Shown piece after piece: positions 1 through 11,563 of a DNA stretch of 64,000 nucleotides. Each line of letters opens with the position of its first letter. Position 1 is the stretch's first letter. The notes under the pieces are model-generated. The model was not told the DNA's origin. It searched no databases and saw only the letters and a list, made by a program, of their open reading frames with translations. A program made the translations under genes and the position numbers. Source of the DNA: Hofstenia miamia (lineage: Eukaryota > Xenacoelomorpha > Acoela); contig SCFE01000013.1 in assembly GCA_004352715.1 (NCBI GenBank), forward strand, positions 867,207 through 931,206, written 5' to 3'.

Positions 1-1165
1 CTATAAATAGAGTGAAAATCAATTTGGAAATTGTTGAAGTAAATTCTTTGAAAATCTTATCTTCAGATTTTATTATCAGTTTGCTTATTTATACAGAATG
101 TCAAGCTAAACAGTAAATGCAGTAGTAGTGGTTTGGTCACATATTTGGAGTGACTCAAGAGTACTTGATCCAAACCATGAACCTGCATTTATCTTAGGTA
201 TATGAATAGGAGTTTTTCTCCATGTAGCTGGCTATTGATTTGATTGTTTACATGTAACCAATAACTAACATCAGCAGAAAAGGGCTGGATAGCCTACTGT
301 AGGTTATACATATTTTATCTTATAGATTTAGGTGACCTATAATAGACTGATAAATAGACCAAGCATGTATTATGTTATTTTAATGTAAGGTAGGAAGCTG
401 CAAGTTATTATGTAACTTATTTTAATTAATTTATATAAAGCCAGTAGTTTTTGGTAATGGCTAAAGTAATAATTATTAAGCAGCTAGTGACATTGCAAGG
501 TTGTGAAGTGACATAGATGCACAATACAAATTGAGTTTAAGTCAGTTACAATGAGCATTGAGAACTACACTGAGTTAGGATAGGGAACACATAATGTAGT
601 ATAATCCAAAGAAAATGCTGCTAATGAAGAAAGAAGAACAAATGATTAGTTGAAACTAAGACCAAATTATGATTATTTAGAAAAACAATTTAAGTTTAAT
701 TATCAGAATTATCTTTGTAAAATGCAAACAAGTAAAAACATAGCAAATTAGTACTTGTCATTGAATTTTGACAAAACAAAGGGGGCGAATTTGCTTCCAT
801 TATTTTCAGCCATTTTGGCAGATGACATAAATTTGAATTTCAAATGACAGGTACTTTTTCAAAGTTAACTATAAATAGAGCATAAATCAGTTTGGAATTT
901 GTTGAAGTAAATTCTGTGAAAATCTTATCTTTAGATTTTATATTGGTTTGCTTATTTTTACAGAATGTCAAGCTAAATGGTAAATGCAGTAGTAGTGGTT
1001 TGGGAACATATCAGGATTGACTCAAGGGTCCTTGATCCAAACAATGAACCTGCATTTATGTTAGGTGTATGAATATGAGTTTTTCTCCATTTAGCTGGCT
1101 ATTGATTCAATCATTTACATGTAATCAATAATTAACATCAGTAAGGACAGGATGGATAGCCTAAC

Positions 1166-2855
1166 ATAGGTTATACATATTTTATCTGATGGACTTAAGT
1201 GACCTATGTATTATGTTATTTAAATGTAAGGTAGGAAGCTGCAAGTTATTAAGTAACTTAATTATTTTAACTTAATTAAAGCCAATAGTTTTTGGTAATG
1301 GCTAAATAGTATTCAGTTATTTCAGTTAAGGGAAGATTAACAGAAATATATACAACAAATAGCAAACATGAGTACATCCCTACCCTTGGTTGAAGTGAGA
1401 CAATAGTTTAAGAGAATCATTTAACCTACATCAACACTTGGTAGCAGATGCTACAATAAGAACTTTGTTGAGCTGAGGTTGGGAGCCAATCAAGTCAGCA
1501 ATCAAAACACAAGTGAGGTGATGCAGAGATTAGAGTCAGCCAGAGGCCACATATACACCAATCATAGAGAAGAGCTATGATGGCAAAGTACCTAAACAGT
1601 ATTCAGTTATTTCTGTTAAGTGAAGATTAACAGAAATGCATACAACAAATAGCTAATATGCGTACATCCCTACCTGCATAGAATAGGGAACAATAAATTA
1701 AACTCAAAATATTAAATACCATTAGAGACACAATTTCAGTGAAAATGTTAAAATATATATTTGCATAAATATATGTATTTCTTTAAACTCAATTTTTATT
1801 AGCTTTCTTTTTAGTTAAGATTGCTGAAATATGGAATTACTAGTAAATATATGTAAATAGGTTCTATAATTATTAATGTTGAGGTTTGCTGTAAACATTT
1901 AGCAGCCCTTTGAAAAGCTGTTTAGATTTAAAATAGAAATTTAATTATGTTCATTATTTTTGCAGTTTGTAATTTATTGTAAGGGCTGGATAGCCTACCA
2001 TAGGTTATACATATTTTATCTTATAGATTTAGGTAACCTATAATAAACCAATAAGTAGACCAAGCATGTATTATGTTATTTAAATGTAAGGTAGGAAGCT
2101 GCAAGTTATTATGTAACTTAATTTAATTAACTTATCTAAACCCAATAGTTTTCAGTAATGGCTAAAGTAATAATTATTAAGCAGCTAGTGACATTGCAAG
2201 GTTGCGAAGTGACATAAATACACAATACAAATTGAGTTTAAGTAAGTTACAATTAGCATTGAGAAGTACACCAAGTTAGTATAGGGAACACATAAGAACT
2301 TTGTTGAGTTGAGGTTGGGAGCTACCTAATTCAGCAATGGAAACACAAGTGAGGTGATGCAGAGATTGGAGTTGGCCAGAGGCCACATACACATGAATCA
2401 TGGAGAAGAGCTATTATGGTGAAGTGCCTAAACAGTATTTAGTTATTTCAGTTAAGTGAAGATTAACAGAAATGCATACAACAAATAGATAATATGCGTA
2501 CATCCCTACCCACATAGAATAGGGAATAGTAATTTAAAGAATCACTTAACCTACGTCAAAGCTTGGTAGTGGATGCTACATTAATCATTAGGTTAGATCT
2601 CAGGGTAAAATATACATATATAATATGTAAATAGTCAATGCTTATAATTATAGCAAATACTTACATGTATTTACTTGTAATTCCATATTTCAGCAATCTT
2701 AACTACATAAAAAAACTAGGTGAGATAAATTTGAAAAATTTGAGATTTTCCAGAATGTAAAAAAGTACTAACCCCAAATAGAAAGTTGGTAGTTTTTATC
2801 AACATATGAAATCTTGAAACCGACATAGCAGACCTTGAGGTCGACATAGCAAATC
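1166..2855 (+). repeat. Direct duplication, copy 1 (abuts a single N)
   Basis: This 1.69-kb stretch is repeated almost base for base at 2857-4557. I noticed only an 11-base insertion in copy 2 (near 3584) and a substitution (ttttccag versus ttttcaag). Copy 1 ends exactly at the N at 2856 and copy 2 begins right after it, which points to an assembly join of overlapping contig ends or haplotypes rather than a real tandem duplication. Confidence 0.85.
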
Positions 2856-2856
2856 N

Positions 2857-4557
2857 ATAGGTTATACATATTTTATCTGATGGACTTAAGTGACCTATGT
2901 ATTATGTTATTTAAATGTAAGGTAGGAAGCTGCAAGTTATTAAGTAACTTAATTATTTTAACTTAATTAAAGCCAATAGTTTTTGGTAATGGCTAAATAG
3001 TATTCAGTTATTTCAGTTAAGGGAAGATTAACAGAAATATATACAACAAATAGCAAACATGAGTACATCCCTACCCTTGGTTGAAGTGAGACAATAGTTT
3101 AAGAGAATCATTTAACCTACATCAACACTTGGTAGCAGATGCTACAATAAGAACTTTGTTGAGCTGAGGTTGGGAGCCAATCAAGTCAGCAATCAAAACA
3201 CAAGTGAGGTGATGCAGAGATTAGAGTCAGCCAGAGGCCACATATACACCAATCATAGAGAAGAGCTATGATGGCAAAGTACCTAAACAGTATTCAGTTA
3301 TTTCTGTTAAGTGAAGATTAACAGAAATGCATACAACAAATAGCTAATATGCGTACATCCCTACCTGCATAGAATAGGGAACAATAAATTAAACTCAAAA
3401 TATTAAATACCATTAGAGACACAATTTCAGTGAAAATGTTAAAATATATATTTGCATAAATATATGTATTTCTTTAAACTCAATTTTTATTAGCTTTCTT
3501 TTTAGTTAAGATTGCTGAAATATGGAATTACTAGTAAATATATGTAAATAGGTTCTATAATTATTAATGTTGAGGTTTGCTGTTTGCATTTAGTAAACAT
3601 TTAGCAGCCCTTTGAAAAGCTGTTTAGATTTAAAATAGAAATTTAATTATGTTCATTATTTTTGCAGTTTGTAATTTATTGTAAGGGCTGGATAGCCTAC
3701 CATAGGTTATACATATTTTATCTTATAGATTTAGGTAACCTATAATAAACCAATAAGTAGACCAAGCATGTATTATGTTATTTAAATGTAAGGTAGGAAG
3801 CTGCAAGTTATTATGTAACTTAATTTAATTAACTTATCTAAACCCAATAGTTTTCAGTAATGGCTAAAGTAATAATTATTAAGCAGCTAGTGACATTGCA
3901 AGGTTGCGAAGTGACATAAATACACAATACAAATTGAGTTTAAGTAAGTTACAATTAGCATTGAGAAGTACACCAAGTTAGTATAGGGAACACATAAGAA
4001 CTTTGTTGAGTTGAGGTTGGGAGCTACCTAATTCAGCAATGGAAACACAAGTGAGGTGATGCAGAGATTGGAGTTGGCCAGAGGCCACATACACATGAAT
4101 CATGGAGAAGAGCTATTATGGTGAAGTGCCTAAACAGTATTTAGTTATTTCAGTTAAGTGAAGATTAACAGAAATGCATACAACAAATAGATAATATGCG
4201 TACATCCCTACCCACATAGAATAGGGAATAGTAATTTAAAGAATCACTTAACCTACGTCAAAGCTTGGTAGTGGATGCTACATTAATCATTAGGTTAGAT
4301 CTCAGGGTAAAATATACATATATAATATGTAAATAGTCAATGCTTATAATTATAGCAAATACTTACATGTATTTACTTGTAATTCCATATTTCAGCAATC
4401 TTAACTACATAAAAAAACTAGGTGAGATAAATTTGAAAAATTTGAGATTTTCAAGAATGTAAAAAAGTACTAACCCCAAATAGAAAGTTGGTAGTTTTTA
4501 TCAACATATGAAATCTTGAAACCGACATAGCAGACCTTGAGGTCGACATAGCAAATC
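2857..4557 (+). repeat. Direct duplication, copy 2
   Basis: Second copy of the 1166-2855 segment. It begins immediately after the one-base gap and runs to the aaatc at 4553-4557, after which the sequence continues into the foldback element, whereas copy 1 stops at the gap. The continuation makes this the copy that reaches real flanking sequence. Confidence 0.85.
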
Positions 4558-4860
4558 TTTTTTACAATATGACCAAAAATTTACCATGAATGAGGTATGC
4601 GTATCAATTATATCAAAAGGGACATCAAAATTTAGTTTTAGCAGTTGTTTATTGAGTTGTAATGTAAAAAAAACTCAGATAAATATTTTATTGTACATAT
4701 GAGAAAATTTTGATTGACCCATCTAATGTTATTGATTGTCATACCACATTCATGCTAAATTTTTGTTCATATTGTAATAAAGACTTGCTCTGTCGATCTC
4801 AAGGTTCCCTATGTCGGTTTCAAGATTTTGTATGTTGATAAAATGACCAACCCAAATATA
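4476..4860. repeat. Foldback / long inverted repeat element
   Basis: Arms at about 4476-4597 and 4741-4860 are inverted copies with high identity over roughly 120 bp. Both contain caacata, then aaatcttgaaaccgacatag, the stretch cttgaggtcgacatagc or its variant, and acaatatgaccaaaaattta or its variant. A loop of about 145 bp separates them. As RNA this would form a long hairpin. It resembles a MITE or foldback transposon end. No flanking target duplication was established. Confidence 0.75.
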
Positions 4861-5179
4861 TATGCTGAAACCAAAAATTGGCAAATAGAGATACACCGAA
4901 AAGAAAATACGTCGAATAGAATAGGTAAAACTTTCGTTTTTTGAAATTATGCTCAGGCTCAGGGTTTTCGAGTTACTCAATCCGAGTTTGAGTTTTTACG
5001 TTTCGAGTTCGAATATTTTGTTCGATGGAGTCTTTTCTAATTTCGAGTTTTTTGTTTTTAGGGTAAAAACATTTATTTTACAATAATACGAAGTTTTCTA
5101 AGCTAAAAAAGAAATTGAATTTTAAAATAATTTTATTTTACGGCTTCTTCGATATACATTTGTGGTAACTCGTATAAAA

Positions 5180-5805
5180 AGCATTTATAAACTAACATTT
5201 CAAAATGACGTGAAATTTCCATTGTAACTGACCCAGGTCGAAAATCTGTATTTATTTAGGAAACTTGGTCATTGGTAGCGGTCTTATAATATAACCTTTC
5301 ACCATGTCAGGGAAAACACCCAATTTGAGTCTTTTATTGTATGTATGTGTTAACACAAAACAAAGATTCCGCTTTATCTCTAAACACAATATGGAACACC
5401 AACACTCCCTTTGGAGGTCTTCTTTATTGATTTTAGTGTATAGAAAACTTGAGGTGCAGTAAGGAGGAGCTGGCCATCCGCTAGTGTCAGCTATATTAAG
5501 AAACAAATAAGTGTTAGTTGTGCATATAGAAGAAAAGTAAGAATTTAATGTATTTGCACTCACATTAGAAACAACGTTACTAGTACTAAATTTACCTGCT
5601 AAATGGTTTACCTGGTTCTAACATGTTTTCTGATTATACTGCTTGCTTATATTACTGAATTCATGATTCAAACGAGATCTGATTTCTTCGTTCATTTGAT
5701 CAGCTTCTCGAAATTTGTTTTTACGACATAGTCGGTACTTCGTGTGTAATAAGAACTTTATATATGGGGTAATATAAGGCGGATCTTGAGTAAAAATTAT
5801 GACTT
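5180..5805 (-). pseudogene. LINE ORF2 fragment: linker between endonuclease and RT (L2/CR1-like)
   Basis: Read on the minus strand from about 5800, the translation gives a DPPYITPYIKFLL-type segment followed by a basic stretch and EADQMNEEI, the usual linker of CR1/L2 LINE proteins after the endonuclease. It continues into SANTLNSYFSSI (the NxYF motif before RT) and then GVFPDMVKGYIIRPL, which matches the first RT block. One in-frame stop interrupts it (after QKTC). It is a decayed internal piece of a retrotransposon, opposite in orientation to the LINE starting at 6095. Family assignment is by remembered motif pattern. Confidence 0.65.
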
Positions 5806-6094
5806 TTTTCCAAACACAACATACATCTAAGAAATGTTAAATAATATTTAAATTCTCCAATGCTTCATTTTGGTCAATAATTCATTCAATAAACCTAAAG
5901 TCATAATTGCTAATATACGAACAGAAAAGGATACGGTTTTGTTTAGTTGAAAGTTTAAAATTCCTGTGACATCTCCGAGGTTCTTTCTTAACATATGGCT
6001 TACATAAGAGAGCCAAATGATTTGTTACCAGAGTTAACTTTACAGCTTGGGAATCTTGAAAAAGATGTTTATTATACAGTTTATTAGGTTTTAT

Positions 6095-6873
6095 ATGGGA
6101 CGAACTCGCGAAGCAAACGCAAGCGTTTCATCGTCATCATGCAAACACTGCAACAAGACGATAAAGAGAGAACACTGTATTTCGTGCGACGGCTGTGACT
6201 ACTGGTTTCATGGGCAATGCGTTCAGCTCTCATCTGCTGACGTTGAGACTCTTGGACGAATCAAATCATGTTACTGGTACTGTCCCAACTGCAACGAGAC
6301 TCCTCCCACCATAAACACCCTATCTACAGACACAGCTAAGTTGAAACATATAGTCACTAATCTTGAGACTCTGGTAGAAAAAATGCCCATTCTTCCTAAT
6401 GCTACCCCTAGCAAAACTGAATCTAGAAGTAAATTAACCAAGGACAACCTAACTAACCACAATTTTCAAGTTCGTATTATTGGGTTGCCAGAAAATGATG
6501 AGAAATCACATGTAAAGTCTCTCTTGAAGGATAAAACATCTATAGAAAACAAGCTTACTGAATTTGGATTTAATTTTCCTATATAAGATTGTTTTAGAAC
6601 AGGGCAAAAGATTCAAAATCGCAATCGAAAACTTCTAGTTACTTTCAATTCGGTATGGGCTGCTCGCGAACTTGTGGATTATGCTAGAGATAACAATCTT
6701 TACCGAAATCACAACCTACTTATCCTCCCGGGGTTGTCCAACGATGAACTGGAACATGAACGAATCATTTTGAAAAAGCCATACGAAATGATTCAAAGTG
6801 GATCTAACCGATCTGGTCTAAAAATAAAGAACTTGAAACTCTTTTATAAAGGCCGAGAAGTGGACTTGGCCTG
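6095..6873 (+). pseudogene. LINE ORF1 with PHD finger (single nonsense mutation)
   Basis: The likely start MGRTREAN is followed by a PHD-type Cys4-His-Cys3 finger (CKHC, CDGC, FHGQC, CPNC) at about residues 14-65, then a coiled region. A TAA at 6584-6586 interrupts the frame, but the same frame continues at once (DCFRTGQKIQNRNRKLLVTF) to 6873 through a basic C-terminal domain of the sort that follows in CR1-group ORF1 proteins. One nonsense change therefore splits an otherwise readable ORF1. PHD-finger ORF1 proteins are known from CR1/L2-type LINEs, where ORF1p is thought to bind RNA and assist reverse transcription. ORF2 follows in the same frame 35 bases on. Confidence 0.75.
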
Positions 6874-6907
6874 ACTAGTAGTTAATAATACTTTCGACCT
6901 CACCATT

Positions 6908-8752
6908 TTGCTTATTAACTGCCAATCTCTTCTTTCGCTTGAAAAACGACTCTCACTTCAAAACCTTGCTGTGATTAACCAATGTAATGTCATTTGCTGC
7001 ACTGAAACTTGGTTCGATTCTAATGTTGCCGACAAAATATTCCCAGATACTATTTTTACCCTTGCTTCTCGAGCCGATAGGTGTAATGGTTCCCATGGTG
7101 GCACTATTATTCTGTCTACCTCAGAGTATTATGCCCGTTGTATAAACACAAATAGCGACTTTTGTTGTGCTGCTATCATTGAAGATATTCTCTTTATTTT
7201 AATATACAATCCCCCAAACAATAGCAAGTTCCGGATTACTGATGATGACATTCATGACGTTCTTCTCAAGCTTCCCCCTTCTGATAAAACTATAATTCTT
7301 GGTGATTTCAATATTCCTTACTACAACTGGGACATTTTTCCTGCTTATCCATTATATGAATACCCAAATTTTTTAAACTTTCTTGTTACTAATGGTTTTA
7401 CTCAACATATTTCTGCCCCCACTCACAAGGCCGGGAACATCCTGGATCTCATTTTCGCCAACTTCGATGGTGTTAACAATNNNNNNNNNNNNNNNNNNNN
7501 NNNNNNNNNNNNNNNNNNNNNNNNNNNNNNNNNNNNNNNNNNNNNNNNNNNNNNNNNNNNNNNNNNNNNNNNNNNNNNNNNNNNNNNNNNNNNNNNNNNN
7601 NNNNNNNNNNNNNNNNNNNNNNNNNNNNNNNNNNNNNNNNNNNNNNNNNNNNNNNNNNNNNNNNNNNNNNNNNNNNNNNNNNNNNNNNNNNNNNNNNNNN
7701 NNNNNNNNNNNNNNNNNNNNNNNNNNNNNNNNNNNNNNNNNNNNNNNNNNNNNNNNNNNNNNNNNNNNNNNNNNNNNNNNNNNNNNNNNNNNNNNNNNNN
7801 NNNNNNNNNNNNNNNNNNNNNNNNNNNNNNNNNNNNNNNNNNNNNNNNNNNNNNNNNNNNNNNNNNNNNNNNNNNNNNNNNNNNNNNNNNNNNNNNNNNN
7901 NNNNNNNNNNNNNNNNNNNNNNNNNNNNNNNNNNNNNNNNNNNNNNNNNNNNNNNNNNNNNNNNNNNNNNNNNNNNNNNNNNNNNNNNNNNNNNNNNNNN
8001 NNNNNNNNNNNNNNNNNNNNNNNNNNNNNNNNNNNNNNNNNNNNNNNNNNNNNNNNNNNNNNNNNNNNNNNNNNNNNNNNNNNNNNNNNNNNNNNNNNNN
8101 NNNNNNNNNNNNNNNNNNNNNNNNNNNNNNNNNNNNNNNNNNNNNNNNNNNNNNNNNNNNNNNNNNNNNNNNNNNNNNNNNNNNNNNNNNNNNNNNNNNN
8201 NNNNNNNNNNNNNNNNNNNNNNNNNNNNNNNNNNNNNNNNNNNNNNNNNNNNNNNNNNNNNNNNNNNNNNNNNNNNNNNNNNNNNNNNNNNNNNNNNNNN
8301 NNNNNNNNNNNNNNNNNNNNNNNNNNNNNNNNNNNNNNNNNNNNNNNNNNNNNNNNNNNNNNNNNNNNNNNNNNNNNNNNNNNNNNNNNNNNNNNNNNNN
8401 NNNNNNNNNNNNNNNNNNNNNNNNNNNNNNNNNNNNNNNNNNNNNNNNNNNNNNNNNNNNNNNNNNNNNNNNNNNNNNNNAACTCATCTATCTCTTCTCC
8501 TGTCTCCGTTACTAGTGGTGCCCCTCAAGGCCCAGTGTTTGCTGTTCTTTCCTTCCCCGTTGCCATTAACGACCTCCCTCATTCTGTTCTCAACTCGTCT
8601 TGCCTGTTGTATGTCGACGACACTGCGATTTTTGATTTTGGTTGGTCTTTTGGTTCTAACATTTCTTCTGATCTTGAGCACTTGTCTACTTGGCCCTCAG
8701 TCAACCATCTTGATTTTAGCACTACCAAGACATGTGGTATTTTCTTTTCCGG
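6908..8752 (+). pseudogene. LINE ORF2: APE endonuclease plus RT, interrupted by a 1-kb gap
   Basis: Before the gap (6908-7480) the frame encodes an AP-endonuclease-like domain: LLINCQSLLS (block 1), CCTETWFDS (catalytic Glu), ILGDFN, and a final AGNILDLIFAN. After the 1000 Ns (8481-8752) comes reverse transcriptase: SGAPQGPVF, AINDLPHS and LYVDDT, the YxDD active site with Val in the second place. The RT frame breaks off at FFSG near 8752, where mariner sequence begins. Product: target-primed reverse transcription enzyme of an L2/CR1-type retrotransposon, inactive because it lacks its C-terminus. The gap prevents checking the middle. Confidence 0.8.
7481..8480. other. Assembly gap, 1000 N
   Basis: Exactly 1000 Ns, the usual size for a gap of unknown length. 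It falls between the endonuclease and the RT active site of one LINE, so the missing piece is probably LINE sequence. Confidence 0.95.
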
Positions 8753-9112
8753 CTGCACCATGACAATGAGCCTGCACACACAGCCTTGAGTGTGCTGCGT
8801 TTTTTACCTCAAAACAGGTGACATGCTTGGAGCATCCACCGTATTCTCCAGATCTGGCTCCCTGCGATTTTTGGCTCTTCCCAAAAATGCAAACTGTACT
8901 GAAGGGTAGACATTTTTCATCTGTGGAAGAAATCAAGGGTGCAGTAACGCGGCAGCTGAGGGATCTGAAGGAAGAAGACTTTGTAGATTTTTTCCAGGGG
9001 GGAGGCAGCGCCGAATGATTAAGTGTGTTAACTGTGAGGGGACTATTTTGTGTTCTACTTATAAATAAATGTTTTCTGAATAAAGTCTCGTTTCTTTTTT
9101 GTCACACCTCGT
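8753..9112 (+). pseudogene. mariner transposase 3' half, 5'-truncated
   Basis: Starting at about 8753 the translation reads HHDNEPAHTALSVLRFL, the second catalytic Asp block of mariner transposases. After a one-base frameshift near 8808 it continues VTCLEHPPYSPDLAPCDFWL, with the third Asp in SPDL, to about 9015. The element ends near 9112 with a terminal motif (gtcacacctcgta). The 5' half and left TIR are missing: the left edge abuts LINE RT sequence directly at ~8750. It is a dead remnant. Mariner identity rests on the HDNxxxH and PPYSPDLAP motifs. Confidence 0.8.
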
Positions 9113-9359
9113 ATATATTAAGCAGGCTTAGTAAATGTAAGCATTTAAAAGTTTAAAATATGCGCCTACAATATGCAACATAAAATAACTAAATATGTAA
9201 CTAAAAATAGGCAGAGGAACAAGTTTTTATTGCAAGGAAGTATTACAAGCACAAAATAGTAAATGACAAAGATTTTCTTTGGTATGATCGGTCAATTATC
9301 TATTATTGATAATAAACAAAAAACAAGAAAATGTTTTTAATAATAAAGTCAATTTTACT

Positions 9360-9510
9360 TAAAACAACTTCAGAGAAAAATGAGTTCATGAAATGTTTCT
9401 CGATTCAGAATTTCCCGACGCGTAGTAATTATATTTCCTTCGTCAGACCAATGTCTTTCACTGGGCACCACAGTAGCCGGAATACTGAGGAGTCCTTGTG
9501 CTTTTTCGCT
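9360..9510 (-). pseudogene. hAT transposase C-terminal dimerisation domain
   Basis: The minus-strand translation contains LLSIPATVVPSERHWS, then GNIITTRREIL and FHELIFL. These match the signature of the hAT family C-terminal domain (SIPASSAxSERxFS followed by R-R-L and the N-x-x-xLIFL helix). Only this terminal domain is preserved, inside the TIR-bounded element 9123-10413. The BED finger and RNase-H core are absent, so the element is non-autonomous. Confidence 0.75.
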
Positions 9511-9661
9511 AATTTTTACGTAATATAAGGAAATTTTATTAAGAAACATTTTGCTTGTTTTTGGCACTTTTATTGACTATCCACTCATCGATAATTGATT
9601 CGGTTAGTGAAAATGTTGGGTTGGTGTCAATTATCAATTATCAATCAACTAATCACACAGC

Positions 9662-10035
9662 CTTAAGATTCAAACCCAATTCAGTCTACATTTAACGTGT
9701 AGCGGAATTCTTGTTAATTGCCTATTAAATTTGATGTGAAAATTATTTAAATAGGGCCATAGACGATTTATTTATCTTTTAACTAAACAATATTAATAGT
9801 AATAGGTTCATTCTGCTCCAAAAAGAGGGGGCTAGGCCAGTGATTTGTTTAACAAATTAGTAAGAAATTCTGAGTAATTAATCACTTTTATTTGCGCATT
9901 TCTCAGGTATATGCAGCAATAAGTTGCTTTTGTTAAAAATATGCATCTAAAATATGCACCTAAAATATGGCACAAAAATTTGAAATATATCATTTAAATA
10001 TGCATCTATGCATTTATGCATATATACTAAGCCTG
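9662..10035 (+). repeat. Duplicated contig end, copy 1 (copy 2 at 10040-10413)
   Basis: 374 bases identical to 10040-10413 apart from one substitution (gccatag versus gccattg), separated by four Ns. Both copies end in the same hAT terminus, ctaagcctg. This is the expected picture of two overlapping contig ends placed side by side. Confidence 0.85.
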
Positions 10036-10421
10036 NNNNCTTAAGATTCAAACCCAATTCAGTCTACATTTAACGTGTAGCGGAATTCTTGTTAATTGCC
10101 TATTAAATTTGATGTGAAAATTATTTAAATAGGGCCATTGACGATTTATTTATCTTTTAACTAAACAATATTAATAGTAATAGGTTCATTCTGCTCCAAA
10201 AAGAGGGGGCTAGGCCAGTGATTTGTTTAACAAATTAGTAAGAAATTCTGAGTAATTAATCACTTTTATTTGCGCATTTCTCAGGTATATGCAGCAATAA
10301 GTTGCTTTTGTTAAAAATATGCATCTAAAATATGCACCTAAAATATGGCACAAAAATTTGAAATATATCATTTAAATATGCATCTATGCATTTATGCATA
10401 TATACTAAGCCTGATAATAAG

Positions 10422-11560
10422 TATTTCAATAGTCATTTAAAGAAAAGTAAAACTTATTTAAAAATTACTGGTTAAGTATTGATTCCAAAATTAATACTTA
10501 ACAAAGCCGCATATTTTGTGAATGTGTAATGAAAATTGTACCAAAATAGCTAGAAACTACAATAAATTATCTTGATTTTTCATGTCATTTCCAAATATTT
10601 TAATTTGCATTGAGGATTATTACAAAATTGCAAATCAAAATCTTTACATATTTTTTTCTATTTGATTTTCAGTTTGGTGGGGAAGTTTTTGGGCAATATA
10701 TCTTAAAAGGTGTAATTTTTCATTTATAGAAGTACAAAATCGTGGTATGACGCTATGGAAGTATAAGGTAGTACTAGTCCTAACTTGTTTCTACGCACCA
10801 GTATGGTGTTTCCAAACATATTTCTATACGAAAATATTAAGCTTCTTTTAAAATATTTTGCAGTTCTCGGTGTCGAATTCGACAAAAAATTGGATTTTCA
10901 TTTAAAAAATCGTTTTCATTACTATTATATATAGCCATTATCTACTTAATATTTAGTTAGAGGAAATCGTTCCATAGTACCACATCTAATTTTGGAACCT
11001 AGGAAAGGGATCATTAACTTTACGGAGCCAGTGCTTAGTGCTTTTCTACTCGGTTTCATCAAATTCAATTTAAAAATGTTCCACCCTTTTGTCTACTTCA
11101 ATAACATTGGCATTTTTCTAATAGATATGTTGTCTAAATACATATAGATTCTATAATGTTTTACAAAATATTAATTTGTCTGATGTCAGTGGTTTGCCAA
11201 CTATAGTCTTAGATATTTTCATCTGTAACAATTGTATATACCTCATTTAATTTTTGAAATCAACTGAAAAAATGAACGTGCATCTAATCTGCAAAAACAA
11301 AACATGTTTCTCTACATTTAGCACGTCGAAAAGGGTTTTTCAAGTGATTAAAATACGAAAATCTGTTTATGTATTGCATTGTTATATCTGTTTGATAACC
11401 AGATGATTTACTCGTGGGCAAGATTTCATTCAATGTGGTAATTTGTTAATTTAAGTGTGGAAATGGCTGAAAATTTAGAATTTAATGTGTGCGATCACCA
11501 TATTACCGCCTAGAAATTGTTATCAAGTCTGCCTGGAACTGCCTTGATATGCCTGGAAGT
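10422..11560. other. No recognised feature; AT-rich with a small palindrome
   Basis: No coding similarity recognised. The only structure noted is a near-palindrome at ~10472-10501, ttaagtatt then aatacttaa with an ~11-nt loop. The stretch might hold the 3' terminal region of the THAP/P-type element to the right, but no matching terminal repeat was found. Confidence 0.5.
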
Positions 11561-11563
11561 TGA

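Larger units (their letters stand above)
1..4557. repeat. Long-period (~0.85 kb) diverged tandem repeat array
   Basis: The segment opening with ctataaatagag at 1 recurs at about 869 with scattered changes. The anchor around taggttatacatattttatct occurs near 290, 1166, 1997, 2857 and 3706, giving spacings of roughly 0.83-0.88 kb. Shorter sub-blocks, such as the stretch containing acagaaatgcatacaacaaatag, recur near 1330, 1630 and 2465. A 29-bp piece at ~1811-1839 (ttaagattgctgaaatatgg) returns inverted at ~2680-2707. No coding potential is visible. Unit sequence and period are seen directly; the function is unknown, and it could be a satellite or a tandemly amplified non-autonomous element. 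Confidence 0.8.
9123..10413. mobile_element. hAT element with CAGGCTTAGTA terminal inverted repeats
   Basis: The left end CAGGCTTAGTA (9123) and right end TACTAAGCCTG (to 10413) are inverted repeats flanked by 8-bp direct repeats, atattaag (9115-9122) and ataataag (10414-10421), 7 of 8 identical. An 8-bp TSD and a CAG start are hAT hallmarks. The right part is present twice (9662-10035 and 10040-10413) around a 4-N gap, so the true element is probably about 0.9 kb. It contains the C-terminal piece of a hAT transposase on the minus strand. Confidence 0.75.

Noticed and set aside
4750-4980. 76-codon minus-strand frame
   Set aside because: Lies mostly in the foldback arm, with no similarity and no coding-like composition.
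7423-8789. Long open frames spanning the N gap on both strands
   Set aside because: They are open only because N codons cannot contain stops. Only the parts outside 7481-8480 in the LINE frame are supported.
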